Positions 1-9,050 are shown, numbered from the stretch's first letter. The stretch is DNA of 64,000 nt from Candidatus Peribacteria bacterium (GCA_943357175.1 CALRGE010000002.1:62001-126000); one strand, 5' to 3'. A program made the numbers and translations. The notes: generated by a model not told the origin, from the letters alone.

Positions 1-9
1 CGTCTTTAT

Positions 10-21
10 GCGGGGCTTTTT
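10..21 (+). terminator. Right half of a terminator cut by the window edge (tentative)
   Basis: A GC-rich arm GCGGGGC runs straight into five T. This looks like the 3' half of an intrinsic terminator for a plus-strand gene to the left of the window. The left arm is outside, so this is a guess from one arm only. Confidence 0.3.
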
Positions 22-509
22 CATTTGTATTCAAGAATTCCACGTAAATTATTCATATATAAAATCTTTTCTCTAGCCGATTGTTTCAGCAATGCCGAAC
101 ATTTGTTGAGATTGGGAGCCATCACATATTTCAATTTATCAATTTTATAAAAATACTTTATCAAACAATAAAAATCACCATCGCCACTTACAATTATTGC
201 TTCATTATAATTTTTCAAGTCAATCATGCTCTGTAGTACAAGCTCAGAATCACAGTTCCCTTTTACCTCTGCATTTTTTGTAATTATTACTGGTTTGAAA
301 ATTAGTTCAAAGCCAGCGGTTTTTAACCGCAAATATAATTGTTGATTTTTTGGAATGTAGCCTAAAAATAAATACGCTTTTGAAATTTTATATTTCTCCA
401 AAAGATAAACTCGAAATCTTTTCCAATCCAATTGCCATACCATATCTTGAATTCCCAAGTTCAAATTCTGGCTATCAATAAAAGCATAATTATTTTCTTT
501 TAAAATCAT
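21..509 (-). CDS. NYN-domain (PIN-like) putative ribonuclease
   Basis: The 162-aa protein has the layout of the NYN/LabA branch of PIN-like nucleases. An acidic residue follows the first strand (FIDSQNLNLG, Asp12), a central acidic patch lies at GNCDSEL (Asp87), and the SGDGDF motif sits at Asp110/Asp112. In this family such acidic residues bind metal and cleave RNA; the actual substrate cannot be told from sequence. It stops with TGA. An 8-bp inverted repeat (508-515 with 525-532, ATTAGAGT/ACTCTAAT) overlaps its start codon, and a copy of the shared ATTCAGGACT element lies 40 bp upstream. Both point to dedicated regulation rather than read-through from leuS. Confidence 0.8.
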   Translation of the reverse strand: MILKENNYAFIDSQNLNLGIQDMVWQLDWKRFRVYLLEKYKISKAYLFLGYIPKNQQLYLRLKTAGFELIFKPVIITKNAEVKGNCDSELVLQSMIDLKNYNEAIIVSGDGDFYCLIKYFYKIDKLKYVMAPNLNKCSALLKQSAREKILYMNNLRGILEYK

Positions 510-532
510 TAGAGTTTTTAAATTACTCTAAT
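508..532 (-). promoter_or_regulatory. Inverted repeat abutting the NYN gene start codon
   Basis: ATTAGAGT (508-515) and ACTCTAAT (525-532) are perfect 8-bp arms around a 9-nt centre. The arm nearest the gene contains two bases of the start codon. It could be a repressor operator or an RNA hairpin that masks the start. No protein partner is identifiable. Confidence 0.45.
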
Positions 533-549
533 AATATTAGACCTTAGAT

Positions 550-574
550 CTGACAAAGTCCTGAATTATTCCTG
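550..574 (-). promoter_or_regulatory. Shared ATTCAGGACT element, copy A (upstream of NYN gene)
   Basis: Read toward the NYN gene this 25-bp site has CAGG, then the invariant core ATTCAGGACT, then GTCAG, with CAG steps every 11 bp. Three other copies lie upstream of mazF, dinD and comF in the same orientation. The AGGACT part of the core is 17 nt from a TAATAT -10-like hexamer, so the element may cover the -35 region of a weak, regulated promoter. Confidence 0.6.
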
Positions 575-580
575 CAATAA

Positions 581-2965
581 TTAAACCACAAATCCAATAA
601 TTTTCCCTGCAACGAAAATCTCTTTTTTCGCTTCGCCAGTTAAGTATTTCGCGACTACCACTCGAGCGGCGGCAAGTGCTTCCTCCTTCTCCACATCTTT
701 GCCCAAATCAACAGTGCCTCGCAATTTTCCATTCACCTGAATGCCGTAAGTAATTACATCTTTCACAAGAAATTTAGGGTCAGCTTTTGGCCAGCTCTTT
801 GTGAAAATACTTTCGCCATGACCGAGTGATTCCCAAACTTCTTCTGCTAGGTGCGGTGCGAGCGGAGCGAGCACGATTGAGATCATTTCTTTCTGACGTT
901 TATTTAATCCTTTCGCAAATGCAGCATTTGTTAATTCCATCAATGCAGAAATCGCAGTGTTGAAATTCATTTTTTCTATCGATTCTGTCACACGCGCAAC
1001 AGTCTGATGAACCTTCACTTCAAATTCAGCACCGTCACTTTCTAATTCCATACATCTCCAAAATCTATCCACAAACCTTGCGATGCCGGTAATTCCCCGG
1101 TCGCTCCAATCACCGCCCTCCGTGAAAGGTCCCATAAACATCAAATACATTCTGAAAACATCAGATCCGTATTTCTCCACAAACTCATCAGGGCTAACAA
1201 CATTCCCCTTCGACTTGCTCATTTTTGCTCCATCTTTTGTAACAGTTCCTTGATGCACAAGCCGTTTAAATGGCTCAGCAGAACCCACAAATCCCAAATC
1301 ATTCATCACTTTGTGAATGAAGCGCGCATACAACAAATGCATGCAAGCATGCTCGGCTCCACCTATATACATGTCCACCGGCATCCATTTGTCGACAATT
1401 TTTTTATCCCAAGCAGCCGCAGAATTTCCAGCATCAGGATATCTCAAAAAATACCAGCTGCTGCAAACAAAAGTATCCATAGTATCAACTTCACGCTTTC
1501 CTGCTCCTCCACATTTTGGGCATGCAACATTCACAAACTCCTCAACAGTCGCCAATGGGGAAGTGCCTTTCGGAACATAATCTTTCACATGAGGATGAAC
1601 TACCGGTAAATCTTTTTCAGGCACAGGCACCTCTCCACATTTCTCACAATAAATAATCGGGATTGGTGCACCCCAATATCGCTGTCTTGAAATAAGCCAA
1701 TCTCGCAATCGATAGTTCACAATTTTCTTTCCCCATCCGGCAATTTCCATCTCACTTGCCATTTTTTCCAAGGCCTCTCGATTTTTCATTCCGGTATAGG
1801 GTCCGCTATTCACCATTATTCCGTCGTCGTGCAAAGTGTCACTCCACTCCGCCACATCATCTTCATATTTATCGCCATCCTTAGCAACAATCACCTGCGG
1901 CGCCAAAATTTTCATAACTTTTGCAAATTGAAAATCGCGTTCATCGTGTGCAGGAGTTCCCATCACAGAACCAGTTCCATACATCAGCACAAAATCCGCA
2001 ACGTAAATAGGCATCGCCTCGCCGTTCATTGGATTTATTGCATGCATTCCGGTCTTTACACCGGTCTTCTGTTTGCCTTCCATCTGCCTTTCGAGCTCAC
2101 TTTTTTTCTTACTCGCTTCTACGTACTTTTCAACCACAGCTCGCTCAGAGTCGCTGACATAATCAAACAATTTTGGATGCTCCGGCGCAATCGCCACAAA
2201 ATTCGTTCCATAAATTGTATCAAAGCGAGTTGTGAAAATTCTGATTTTTTTGCTCTGATCTTCGCTTATTCTAAAATCAGCCTCAACACCTTCACTCTTC
2301 CCAATCCAATGTTTTTGCATTGCGATGGTTTTCTCAGGCCAATCCAAACCATCATAATCCAAAAGCTTTTCTGAATAATCTGTAATCTTAAAAAACCACT
2401 GTCGCAGTTTTTTCTGCACAACTTCACTCTTACATCTCTCACATTTACCTTCCTGTACTTGTTCATTCGCCAAAACAGTCATACAGCCCGGGCACCAGTT
2501 TACAGGAGCCTCTCTACGATAAGCCAATCCCTTTTTATATAACTGAAGAAAAAGCCACTGCGTCCATTTGTAATATTCAGGCGAGCTAGTTTCCAGGTTG
2601 AGATCCAAATCAAACATTCCGCCGATCGCTCTAATCTGCTCCTTCATTTTTTCAATATTCGCTCGAGTTGTTTCCGCCGGATGCACACCCGTTTTTATCG
2701 CATAATTTTCCGCTGGTAGACCAAAAGAATCAAAACCCATAGGCTGAAAAACCTCAAAACCTTTCAATTTCATGTATCTCCCCCAAGAGTCAACAGGAGC
2801 ATAATTGTACCAATGCCCAACGTGTAATTTATCTCCACTCGGATAAGGAAACATTGTCACATTATAATACTTCGGCTTCACAGGATTTTTCAAATCAGCC
2901 TTATAAATGCCGCTTTCACGCCATTTTTTCTGCCATTTTGCTTCTGATTTGGTGGCTTCGTACAT
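581..2965 (-). CDS. leuS: Leucyl-tRNA synthetase
   Basis: Charges tRNA-Leu with leucine in the cytoplasm. The 794-aa class I synthetase has the HIGH-type motif HVGH (residues 48-51) in FPYPSGDKLHVGHWYNY and KMSKSKGN near residue 580. A Cys-x2-Cys pair knuckle (WCPGC / CERC) lies before the editing domain, which keeps TTRFDTIYG and the GTPAHDERD aspartate region. A second Cys4 site (CEKC / CPKC) is present in the catalytic insert. At 794 aa it is at the short end for bacterial LeuRS. It follows the HNH gene by 34 bp on the same strand and is probably co-transcribed. No T-box leader is possible in so short a gap. Confidence 0.98.
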   Translation of the reverse strand: MYEATKSEAKWQKKWRESGIYKADLKNPVKPKYYNVTMFPYPSGDKLHVGHWYNYAPVDSWGRYMKLKGFEVFQPMGFDSFGLPAENYAIKTGVHPAETTRANIEKMKEQIRAIGGMFDLDLNLETSSPEYYKWTQWLFLQLYKKGLAYRREAPVNWCPGCMTVLANEQVQEGKCERCKSEVVQKKLRQWFFKITDYSEKLLDYDGLDWPEKTIAMQKHWIGKSEGVEADFRISEDQSKKIRIFTTRFDTIYGTNFVAIAPEHPKLFDYVSDSERAVVEKYVEASKKKSELERQMEGKQKTGVKTGMHAINPMNGEAMPIYVADFVLMYGTGSVMGTPAHDERDFQFAKVMKILAPQVIVAKDGDKYEDDVAEWSDTLHDDGIMVNSGPYTGMKNREALEKMASEMEIAGWGKKIVNYRLRDWLISRQRYWGAPIPIIYCEKCGEVPVPEKDLPVVHPHVKDYVPKGTSPLATVEEFVNVACPKCGGAGKREVDTMDTFVCSSWYFLRYPDAGNSAAAWDKKIVDKWMPVDMYIGGAEHACMHLLYARFIHKVMNDLGFVGSAEPFKRLVHQGTVTKDGAKMSKSKGNVVSPDEFVEKYGSDVFRMYLMFMGPFTEGGDWSDRGITGIARFVDRFWRCMELESDGAEFEVKVHQTVARVTESIEKMNFNTAISALMELTNAAFAKGLNKRQKEMISIVLAPLAPHLAEEVWESLGHGESIFTKSWPKADPKFLVKDVITYGIQVNGKLRGTVDLGKDVEKEEALAAARVVVAKYLTGEAKKEIFVAGKIIGFVV

Positions 2966-2999
2966 GTGACGAAATTAGTAGCAAAAACAAACTACACTT

Positions 3000-3773
3000 T
3001 CACCAAAAGTTCTTCAAGCGCTTCGCCCTCACTTTCAAGTTAATCGCATGGGCAATCTCATGGTGTTCCTTGCAGAGTGGCGCGAGGTAGTTTGGATTGT
3101 GTGAGTGAGAGATGGCGAAAGTTTGAGTGTGATGAATTACTTCGGATGGTTTTTTACAGGTTGGGATGGAGCATTTTGTGCCGTGTTCTTTCGCAACTAG
3201 TTTTTCAATTTTTGTAGATCTATATCTACTTTTTGTTTCTTCAACCGGCATCCCTTTCTCTTCTGCAATTTCTTCTTCTCGTTTGTTAAGCGCGGCGCTG
3301 ATGATTTCATTGATGTCGATTCCTTTTTCTTGAAGTTCAACCAGTCTACTCCGAACTTCTTCATTTAAGCTCAATTCCTGCCCGGGCAAACCTGTAAACT
3401 TTTCGTCGCGAACGAATGTTTCAACAGCACTTTTTGACATATTTTTTACAATTTCAGAAAGTTCTAAATCATTCTCCGGAGTTGCAATAGAAACTACTCG
3501 AGCTAACTTATTAATACTTACTTCTCCGTTTACCAACGCCTCGTGGAGTTTTGGCATCTCTGTAAATTTCTCTTCAAGTTTAAGTGCTAAACGAACTTGA
3601 TCATTAGATAATCCGCCGAACTTAGCTGCGAACTCGAAGATAGAGCCACAACCTTTCTGTTTATATAACTCGCGTTTGTGAATCTCAGGCAGAAGACCTG
3701 TGAACTTCTTCTTCCATTCAAGAGCACTTTTGCCGAAATAAATTGCCTTCACTAATAGTTCTTTATCGTTCAT
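3000..3773 (-). CDS. HNH-nuclease-like protein with helical N-terminal region
   Basis: The 257-aa protein has a charged, helical N-terminal two thirds and a C-terminal zinc-binding HNH-type module: a Cys pair in CSIPTC, then VIHHTQTF, then LAPLCKEHHEIAH. HNH modules are metal-dependent nucleases, often in mobile or housekeeping DNA-processing proteins; the substrate here is unknown. The region around residues 70-130 alternates hydrophobic and acidic positions and may bind DNA or a partner. It sits directly upstream of leuS with no transposase or phage gene nearby, so it is probably a resident gene. A TATAAT lies on the minus strand at 3798-3803, 24 bp before the start. Confidence 0.75.
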   Translation of the reverse strand: MNDKELLVKAIYFGKSALEWKKKFTGLLPEIHKRELYKQKGCGSIFEFAAKFGGLSNDQVRLALKLEEKFTEMPKLHEALVNGEVSINKLARVVSIATPENDLELSEIVKNMSKSAVETFVRDEKFTGLPGQELSLNEEVRSRLVELQEKGIDINEIISAALNKREEEIAEEKGMPVEETKSRYRSTKIEKLVAKEHGTKCSIPTCKKPSEVIHHTQTFAISHSHNPNYLAPLCKEHHEIAHAINLKVRAKRLKNFW

Positions 3774-3924
3774 TTTGGGTTGGGTTAAATTGAGAAAATT
3801 ATAGAAGAAAATCCACTATTTTACAGGTTAAAATCGCCAATACGACTGGACAAATTAGAAGGTGAGTGTGCGCTCGTATTTCGCCGTCAAATTATGCAAA
3901 AAACTCAACCACCACAATTCAGTT

Positions 3925-4143
3925 CTAATGTGCCTTTTCTTCAGATCCACTATGATCCAATTCAGGGTGTACATATAACATGTCTGCATGAATTGAACCC
4001 TTCAGGTCTTTCATAATACCACTTTCCATTGTGGCCATATTTTCACCGAAGACAATTAATCCAATCGCGAGTGTGACGACAAACAATGATCCTGAAATAA
4101 TCATTACTTTTGCCCTCTCGCTAAGACTTGTAAATGCATCCAT
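3925..4143 (-). CDS. Small single-pass membrane protein
   Basis: The 72-aa protein has one clear membrane segment at about residues 13-33 (hydrophobic, preceded by Arg/Lys). A short hydrophilic tail rich in His, Asp and Glu follows, ending SGSEEKAH. No family is recognised. It stands alone between the HNH gene and the exported paralogue pair, transcribed away from the latter. A TATAAT on the minus strand about 40 bp upstream could be its promoter. It could be a modulator of a membrane complex, but nothing in the sequence shows this. Confidence 0.55.
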   Translation of the reverse strand: MDAFTSLSERAKVMIISGSLFVVTLAIGLIVFGENMATMESGIMKDLKGSIHADMLYVHPELDHSGSEEKAH

Positions 4144-4247
4144 TAAACTTTGATTATTTATTATTAATCTTGCAATTATACATCAATATTCACATCTCGT
4201 CAAGGGTATTAGCTTATTAATGGCTAACACAAGCCATTTCAAATTGC

Positions 4248-4276
4248 TTGACATAATTAAAAAATGCGTATATAGT
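4248..4276 (+). promoter_or_regulatory. Sigma70-type promoter for the exported paralogue pair
   Basis: TTGACA (4248-4253), a 17-bp spacer and TATAGT (4271-4276). The predicted transcript starts near 4283. The ATG at 4220 is therefore upstream of transcription, and 4301 is the true start of the first gene. Confidence 0.75.
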
Positions 4277-4300
4277 CCGCTCTTAATTTTAAAAAATACT

Positions 4301-5092
4301 ATGAAAAGATTACTAGGAGCCCTTACGTTAGCGGTAGGATTGAATCAAGCAAAAGCAGCCGATACTGGCATGACTGCTCCACTTGTTGCTGAACATTGTG
4401 AAGTTACAATCAATGCAAAACAGCTAACGAAGATTATGCCTGACATATCTGCTAAAATAAGCGCTGTATTAGATGTTACAAGTGATGAAATAACAGAAGA
4501 AGAAAAAGCATCTGCATTAGAATATCTTGCTAAAGTTAAGGAGCTTCCATATTCAAAAATGAACGCTGATTTTGCCAGATTACAGAGAGAAACTGTATTG
4601 GAAGATCCTAGTTCTATTAGCTCTGGAATGAAAACATTGAAATCATTACAAGCTCAGCTTATTAAGGCTGATGAATTTTTAGATTCTCACACTCAAATGA
4701 ATGCCGGTGGAACGGTTGATGTAGTTGGTTTTATACCTCAAACTGCTGTGTTGATGGATGAACACATGACTAAGGCTTTTGAAGAATTAAGAACAAAAGG
4801 AATTAATTGTAACGACGATGTTAAGACATTTACTTTAAAAAATGCAAGATTCCCTGGTGAAGGTGAGCTTATTGCAAGTTTAGTAAGTGATGCAAATGCT
4901 GACACACCAACAGTTATCCTTCCTGAAGTTGAAGATTTTGAGGAAGATAAAGATGAAACAGCCCTAAGATCAACTAAAGCAACTTTCGTAAAAGAACTTG
5001 GTCAATTTCAGAGAGCACTTTTAGTCTCAGAGACAAAAGCTGAAAGAATTAAAATGCTAATAGCTTCAAAATATCTAAATACTAACCAGTAA
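4301..5092 (+). CDS. Exported protein of unknown function, paralogue 1
   Basis: The start is taken at 4301 because a consensus promoter (4248-4276) lies inside any longer reading. From this start the protein (263 aa) begins with a textbook signal peptide, MKRLLGALTLAVGLNQAKA. The mature part is mostly helical and acidic, with two cysteines: one in EHCEV near the N-terminus and one in GINCND. The next gene has the same two-Cys framework and the same conserved block (AFEELRTKGINC ... FPGE ... ASLVSDA against AYSELAERGIVC ... FPEL ... ASLVVSDD). The two genes are a tandem duplication, and the cysteines probably form a disulfide outside the membrane. No known domain is recognised. Confidence 0.75.
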   Translation: MKRLLGALTLAVGLNQAKAADTGMTAPLVAEHCEVTINAKQLTKIMPDISAKISAVLDVTSDEITEEEKASALEYLAKVKELPYSKMNADFARLQRETVLEDPSSISSGMKTLKSLQAQLIKADEFLDSHTQMNAGGTVDVVGFIPQTAVLMDEHMTKAFEELRTKGINCNDDVKTFTLKNARFPGEGELIASLVSDANADTPTVILPEVEDFEEDKDETALRSTKATFVKELGQFQRALLVSETKAERIKMLIASKYLNTNQ

Positions 5093-5096
5093 TAAA

Positions 5097-5960
5097 ATGC
5101 GAAATCTTTTAAAAACAACAGTACTTGCAGCAACATTATTTTCTAACAATGCTGATGCAAAAGATAGCTCTGATGTAGACCCAGCAGCAGTCCTTCACTA
5201 TTGTGATGTTGATCCTAGTAAATCATTTGGTGATGTTATTGCAATTTCTGAGCAATTTAGCCCAAGACTTAATGATGCGGCAACTGTTGAACCAGATGAA
5301 TTTGTTGCAGCTAGAAAGGCTAAAGCTGAAGCAACACTTAAACTTGCTTTAACTGAACTTTCCCCGGAAAAATTAAGCCAACTTGCAGTAGAAATCAAAA
5401 AGTTAACAGAAATTAAACCTGGAACAAGTACAGCAGATGATATCAAGGCTGAAGACGTGATCTTGGCTGAATTAAAGTCAAAACTAACAATCTTATCTTC
5501 ATTAGTAACAAAAGATAGCAGCAATCTAATGCAGGTTGTTCCTGTTAATGTGAGTGAAAAAGCAATCAAGGAACACGATCTTGCGTCAGCATATTCTGAA
5601 TTGGCAGAGAGAGGCATTGTATGTCCAGATTCTGTTGTTTCTTACACAGTTGAAAACAATTCATTCCCTGAACTCTCTAGAGATGGTCTTAATTCCACTC
5701 AATATGACATGCACCTAGCAAGCTTGGTGGTTTCTGATGATATTAAATTTGAAGAGCCTGTGGCTACACCAGTAGCTCCAAAATTAAAACAAGCAGCTTC
5801 AAAGGTGCTAGAAATCCCAGTTGAAGTAACTGAACCTGATGTGAACGTAATCTTCATGAAGAAATTACAATCAATGCTTTCTCAGTTTTCTACACTTCAA
5901 AAAGATTCTTCAGCTGCAATACAAGTTTATACAGGATATATCAGCAGCAAAACCTTGTAA
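5097..5960 (+). CDS. Exported protein of unknown function, paralogue 2
   Basis: The 287-aa protein starts 4 bp after the stop of paralogue 1 and is surely co-transcribed with it. It has a signal peptide (MRNLLKTTVLAATLFSNNADA), then HYCDVDPSK matching the EHCEV block of paralogue 1. A helical middle of Ala/Glu/Lys-rich segments follows, then the second conserved Cys block (ERGIVCPDSV). The tail carries a Pro/Val-rich linker near residues 220-240 (EEPVATPVAPK) and a final helix. Function is unknown. The pair could form a heterodimer at the cell surface, but that is inference from duplication and linkage only. Confidence 0.75.
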   Translation: MRNLLKTTVLAATLFSNNADAKDSSDVDPAAVLHYCDVDPSKSFGDVIAISEQFSPRLNDAATVEPDEFVAARKAKAEATLKLALTELSPEKLSQLAVEIKKLTEIKPGTSTADDIKAEDVILAELKSKLTILSSLVTKDSSNLMQVVPVNVSEKAIKEHDLASAYSELAERGIVCPDSVVSYTVENNSFPELSRDGLNSTQYDMHLASLVVSDDIKFEEPVATPVAPKLKQAASKVLEIPVEVTEPDVNVIFMKKLQSMLSQFSTLQKDSSAAIQVYTGYISSKTL

Positions 5961-5975
5961 GAATCCAAGATTTAT

Positions 5976-6003
5976 GGTAGAGTTAAGAGATCTTATTTCT
6001 ACC
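5976..6003 (+). promoter_or_regulatory. Inverted repeat just before the cNMP-binding gene
   Basis: GGTAGA (5976-5981) and TCTACC (5998-6003) flank AAGAGATCTT, itself partly self-complementary. The outer arm ends one base before the ATG at 6005. It could form an RNA hairpin over the initiation site or serve as an operator. Confidence 0.4.
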
Positions 6004-6004
6004 A

Positions 6005-6406
6005 ATGGATCTAATTCTGAAAATTCTCAAAACTGTGCCTCTATTTGAGACGCTAAGTGAAGAGGAGGATAAAGAAATCATTCTGCATATTACAATGCAA
6101 TTTTATCCTGCCCATTATTCCCTTTTTAAGAAAGGAGATGAGGGAAATGCAATGTATATAATTAAAAGTGGAACAGTTCAGCTAGGTGACATTGCAACAC
6201 TTAATGAAGGCGAATTTTTTGGAGAAATGGCTTTTATTGATGCGGCACCTCGGATGAGCTCTGCAGAAACACTTTCAGACTGTGAAATTTTCATCCTAAA
6301 AAAAGATGATTTTGTATCTTTGGTGCATTCAAACCCGGAAATTGCCAGAAAAATCCAGAGTGCATATGAATCCAGAAAAATACAAAATTCAGCTTTGGGA
6401 AAGTGA
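6005..6406 (+). CDS. Stand-alone cyclic-nucleotide-binding (CAP-like) domain protein
   Basis: The 133 residues are essentially one cNMP-binding beta-roll: PAHYSLFKKGDEGNAMYIIKSG followed by a phosphate-binding cassette at about residues 69-87 (GEFFGEMAF ... APRMSSA, with the family's Arg at 83). There is no helix-turn-helix after it, so it is not a Crp-type regulator by itself; it must act through another protein or as a sensor. Whether it binds cAMP, cGMP or no ligand cannot be told. Its 3' end overlaps the convergent membrane-protein gene by 18 bp. Confidence 0.85.
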   Translation: MDLILKILKTVPLFETLSEEEDKEIILHITMQFYPAHYSLFKKGDEGNAMYIIKSGTVQLGDIATLNEGEFFGEMAFIDAAPRMSSAETLSDCEIFILKKDDFVSLVHSNPEIARKIQSAYESRKIQNSALGK

Positions 6407-7336
6407 TCTTAAATCTTGATCAGGCTGTGAGCTTAAATCTAGGAATGTAAATGTCCAGACTGCATTTGAAAATACATGTAGAACTCCCAAGAAATAAGAT
6501 GCAAAATATAGAGCGACAGTGCCAAGTAAAACTCCCACAATAATTCCGAGCCAAGTTAAAGTGAATGTGGCAAAAAATGCGATCGAGCCTGCAATAATCA
6601 ATGGGATTAAAAGTACAATTACAAGGTTAAAAAGTATTCTTAGTGAAATCAAAAACATTAAGAAAAACATAAACAATGTGTGTTGCCACTGCTTAAATAC
6701 CAACTTGCTCGATGCTAACATGCTGGTAAAAACCGGCTTTTTATCTATTATTATATAAAATTGGGCATAGGTGAAGCAGAGAGTAAGAAATAAACCAATT
6801 ATAAGGAATAAGATAAAAATCCATACGAAAAAGCTGAAGGCATCAGGCCCAAGATTTCTAAATGCAAATGAGGCTTCCGTAAGAATTCCAACCAAGCTGA
6901 AAGTTTTAATTGCAGTGTTATACTCAAATAATTGCAGGAATCTTGTGAATCCATAGCCAACTCCTTCCACCATTGTCACCTTATGGCCACCACGGAGTTT
7001 TGCAATAAGTTGAATCAATGCACCTTCTGAAAAAACAGGCAAAAGTAGATACAAAATAATTACTATAGCCGCACTGATCACAAGAAAAACACCAAGTCCC
7101 GCGTTCAAATGAAAAATTCTACCGATCGCTTTAAAAACCAACTCGATTGCGTGAGGTGAGTTTTTTGCTGCCTCTCTTAAATATTCAGAAGTCCAAAAAG
7201 CAGAAACTTGATAAGTCATATAAACCATACTTACCAATGATTCCAAAACGGCAGGAATAAACGCAAAATACCAAATCAGTTTTCTATTCTCTTGGGTTAA
7301 AGCCCACGCTTCTTTTATTATTGCTTTGTAGTTCAT
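6389..7336 (-). CDS. Polytopic membrane protein of unknown function
   Basis: The 315-aa protein has about six hydrophobic segments: near residues 20-40, 80-105, 140-160, 165-190, 215-245 and 255-295. Short charged loops separate them. I do not recognise a catalytic motif. The amphipathic N-terminus (NYKAIIKEAWALTQENRKL) resembles the membrane domains found in small YciC/GDPD-anchor-like proteins, but that is only a resemblance. Its start overlaps the end of mgtE by 4 bp (ATGA), so the two are translated from one message and may work together in the membrane. Confidence 0.7.
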   Translation of the reverse strand: MNYKAIIKEAWALTQENRKLIWYFAFIPAVLESLVSMVYMTYQVSAFWTSEYLREAAKNSPHAIELVFKAIGRIFHLNAGLGVFLVISAAIVIILYLLLPVFSEGALIQLIAKLRGGHKVTMVEGVGYGFTRFLQLFEYNTAIKTFSLVGILTEASFAFRNLGPDAFSFFVWIFILFLIIGLFLTLCFTYAQFYIIIDKKPVFTSMLASSKLVFKQWQHTLFMFFLMFLISLRILFNLVIVLLIPLIIAGSIAFFATFTLTWLGIIVGVLLGTVALYFASYFLGVLHVFSNAVWTFTFLDLSSQPDQDLRSLSQS

Positions 7337-8661
7337 AATAAAAATATTGTAGCTAAACCTAAGAAGGTCATGAAGCCAAAAACATCAGTTGCGGCAGTCA
7401 CAAAAATTGAACTTGATACAGCTGGATCAATTTTAAATCGCTTAAGTATAAATGGAACCGTCGCTCCAAAAAGCCCTGCTATAAAGAAATTGATTATCAT
7501 AGCTGAGCCTAAAACCAAACCTAGCTTCATTGATGCTCCAAAAATAAATGCAATCGAACCTGCTGTAATTCCAATTAAAAAACCCTTAATTATACCTGCA
7601 GCTGACTCTCTTAATATGATTTTTTTTGCGGCATGCCATGGAATGTCTTCCATTGCCAAACCTCTAACAACAACTGCGAGAGTTTGAGTCGCAGCATTGC
7701 CACCCAAACCTGCAACAATTGGCATATATGCGGCTAAAATTGCCATCTTTTCAATAGTTCCCTCAAAATGAGATACAACGATCGACGCCAAAAAAGCTGT
7801 TCCAAGATTAATTATTAGCCAAAGGTAGCGCCTTTTAACTTTTACTATCATTGGATCAAAAATATCCTCATCTTCATCAACTCCGGCAAATTGATACACA
7901 TCTTCTGTGGCTTCTTCCTCAGCAATTCTCAAAAGATCCTGAATTTGAATAATACCAATTATTTGGCCATTATTATCAGTCACACCAATTTGCTCGCTCC
8001 TTGTATCTTGAGCCAAAACCAAGACATCTTTCTGATCTAAATCACTGCCTGCCAAAGGTAATGCATGTACAAGATTCTTAACGGATTTTATTTGATGATT
8101 AAGAATTAGACTCTTATAGGGAAGGTAGCCCAAGATTCCTCCATTCTCTTTCCTAACAACAACAGTTGGCGCAATTCCTTCTTTATGCTGATATTTTCCG
8201 GCTTTTTCTGCAACTTCCTTGAAACTTGCGTCATCTCCAACCACGATAAAATTAAGATCCATCAATCCACCGGCTGTTTGAGAATCATAATTGAGTAGTT
8301 TTTCAATTTTTCTTCTTTTATCATCCTTCATTTTTTCCAAAATCGCTGTCTGGCGTTTTTTAGGAAGTTCTTGAAGGATATCTGCCGCATCATCTTCATA
8401 ATTAAAATGCAAAAATCTAGCGAAAGCTGTGTTCGGCAAACGTGGCAAAATTGACTTTTTACTTTCTTCTGAAAGATTCAAAACAAGTGTTGCTTGAGTC
8501 TCCGGCGGAATTTGAGAAAAAGTTTTTCTTTTTCCACGAGCTAAATGATCAATCAAAAAAGTGAGTGTTGTCATATCAACATCCCTCAAAATTTGTTTCA
8601 TTGAGGCCATATCCTTGTTGCCCAAGGCAGTATCCAGTTTTTCCAGGAGCTGATTGTTCAT
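7333..8661 (-). CDS. mgtE: MgtE-family magnesium transporter
   Basis: 442 aa with the full MgtE plan. The N-terminal superhelical domain (about 1-130) has repeated short helices and FHFNYEDDAADILQEL-type sequence. Two CBS domains follow (about 131-255, beginning at LMDLNFIVV), then five membrane helices with the pore signature MPIVAGLGGNAATQTL and the last-helix TDVFGFMTFLGLA. In this family the CBS and N domains sense cytosolic Mg2+ and close the channel. It is the first gene of a two-gene operon with the membrane protein that overlaps its stop by 4 bp. Confidence 0.95.
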   Translation of the reverse strand: MNNQLLEKLDTALGNKDMASMKQILRDVDMTTLTFLIDHLARGKRKTFSQIPPETQATLVLNLSEESKKSILPRLPNTAFARFLHFNYEDDAADILQELPKKRQTAILEKMKDDKRRKIEKLLNYDSQTAGGLMDLNFIVVGDDASFKEVAEKAGKYQHKEGIAPTVVVRKENGGILGYLPYKSLILNHQIKSVKNLVHALPLAGSDLDQKDVLVLAQDTRSEQIGVTDNNGQIIGIIQIQDLLRIAEEEATEDVYQFAGVDEDEDIFDPMIVKVKRRYLWLIINLGTAFLASIVVSHFEGTIEKMAILAAYMPIVAGLGGNAATQTLAVVVRGLAMEDIPWHAAKKIILRESAAGIIKGFLIGITAGSIAFIFGASMKLGLVLGSAMIINFFIAGLFGATVPFILKRFKIDPAVSSSIFVTAATDVFGFMTFLGLATIFLL

Positions 8662-8783
8662 AAATCGTGGTTGCTGGGAGTATATTTAAAGGAAGAGATA
8701 AGGTCAACACCGAAATAAATCGGCTTGCTTAAGACCTTATATTGCAGTAAAATACCCCCGCTTACTAATAAAAAGCTTATCTT

Positions 8784-9047
8784 ATGAAAAGAGAACAGAA
8801 GAAAAAGGTTATCGCAAAATTTGCCACTCATGAAAAGGACACAGGAAGTCCACAGGTGCAGATTGCAGTTCTAACTGAACGAATCAACCACCTTACTGAA
8901 CACCTTTCAACTCACAAGAATGATATTCACTCTAGAAGAGGCCTACTAAAGTTAGTTGGTCAGAGAAGAGGTCACCTTCAATACTTGAAGTCAAATGACA
9001 AAGATTCATACGAGAAAATAATTGATACGTTAAACTTACGTAAGTAA
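8784..9047 (+). CDS. rpsO: 30S ribosomal protein S15
   Basis: The 87-aa product is the usual size for S15 and carries its conserved core ([21 protein letters not shown], then [20 protein letters not shown]). It binds 16S rRNA in the platform of the small subunit. It precedes pnp by 140 bp, the classical rpsO-pnp order seen across bacteria. A TAAAAT -10-like box lies about 40 bp upstream. The gap to pnp holds hairpins that may mediate processing or autocontrol. Confidence 0.98.
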   Translation: MKREQKKKVIAKFATHEKDTGSPQVQIAVLTERINHLTEHLSTHKNDIHSRRGLLKLVGQRRGHLQYLKSNDKDSYEKIIDTLNLRK

Positions 9048-9050
9048 ACT

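Noticed and set aside
2966-2999. T-box leader before leuS
   Set aside because: Only 34 bp separate leuS from the upstream gene and no T-box features are present.
4220-4300. Upstream start (27 extra residues) for exported paralogue 1
   Set aside because: A consensus promoter lies within the extra stretch, and the signal peptide begins only at 4301.
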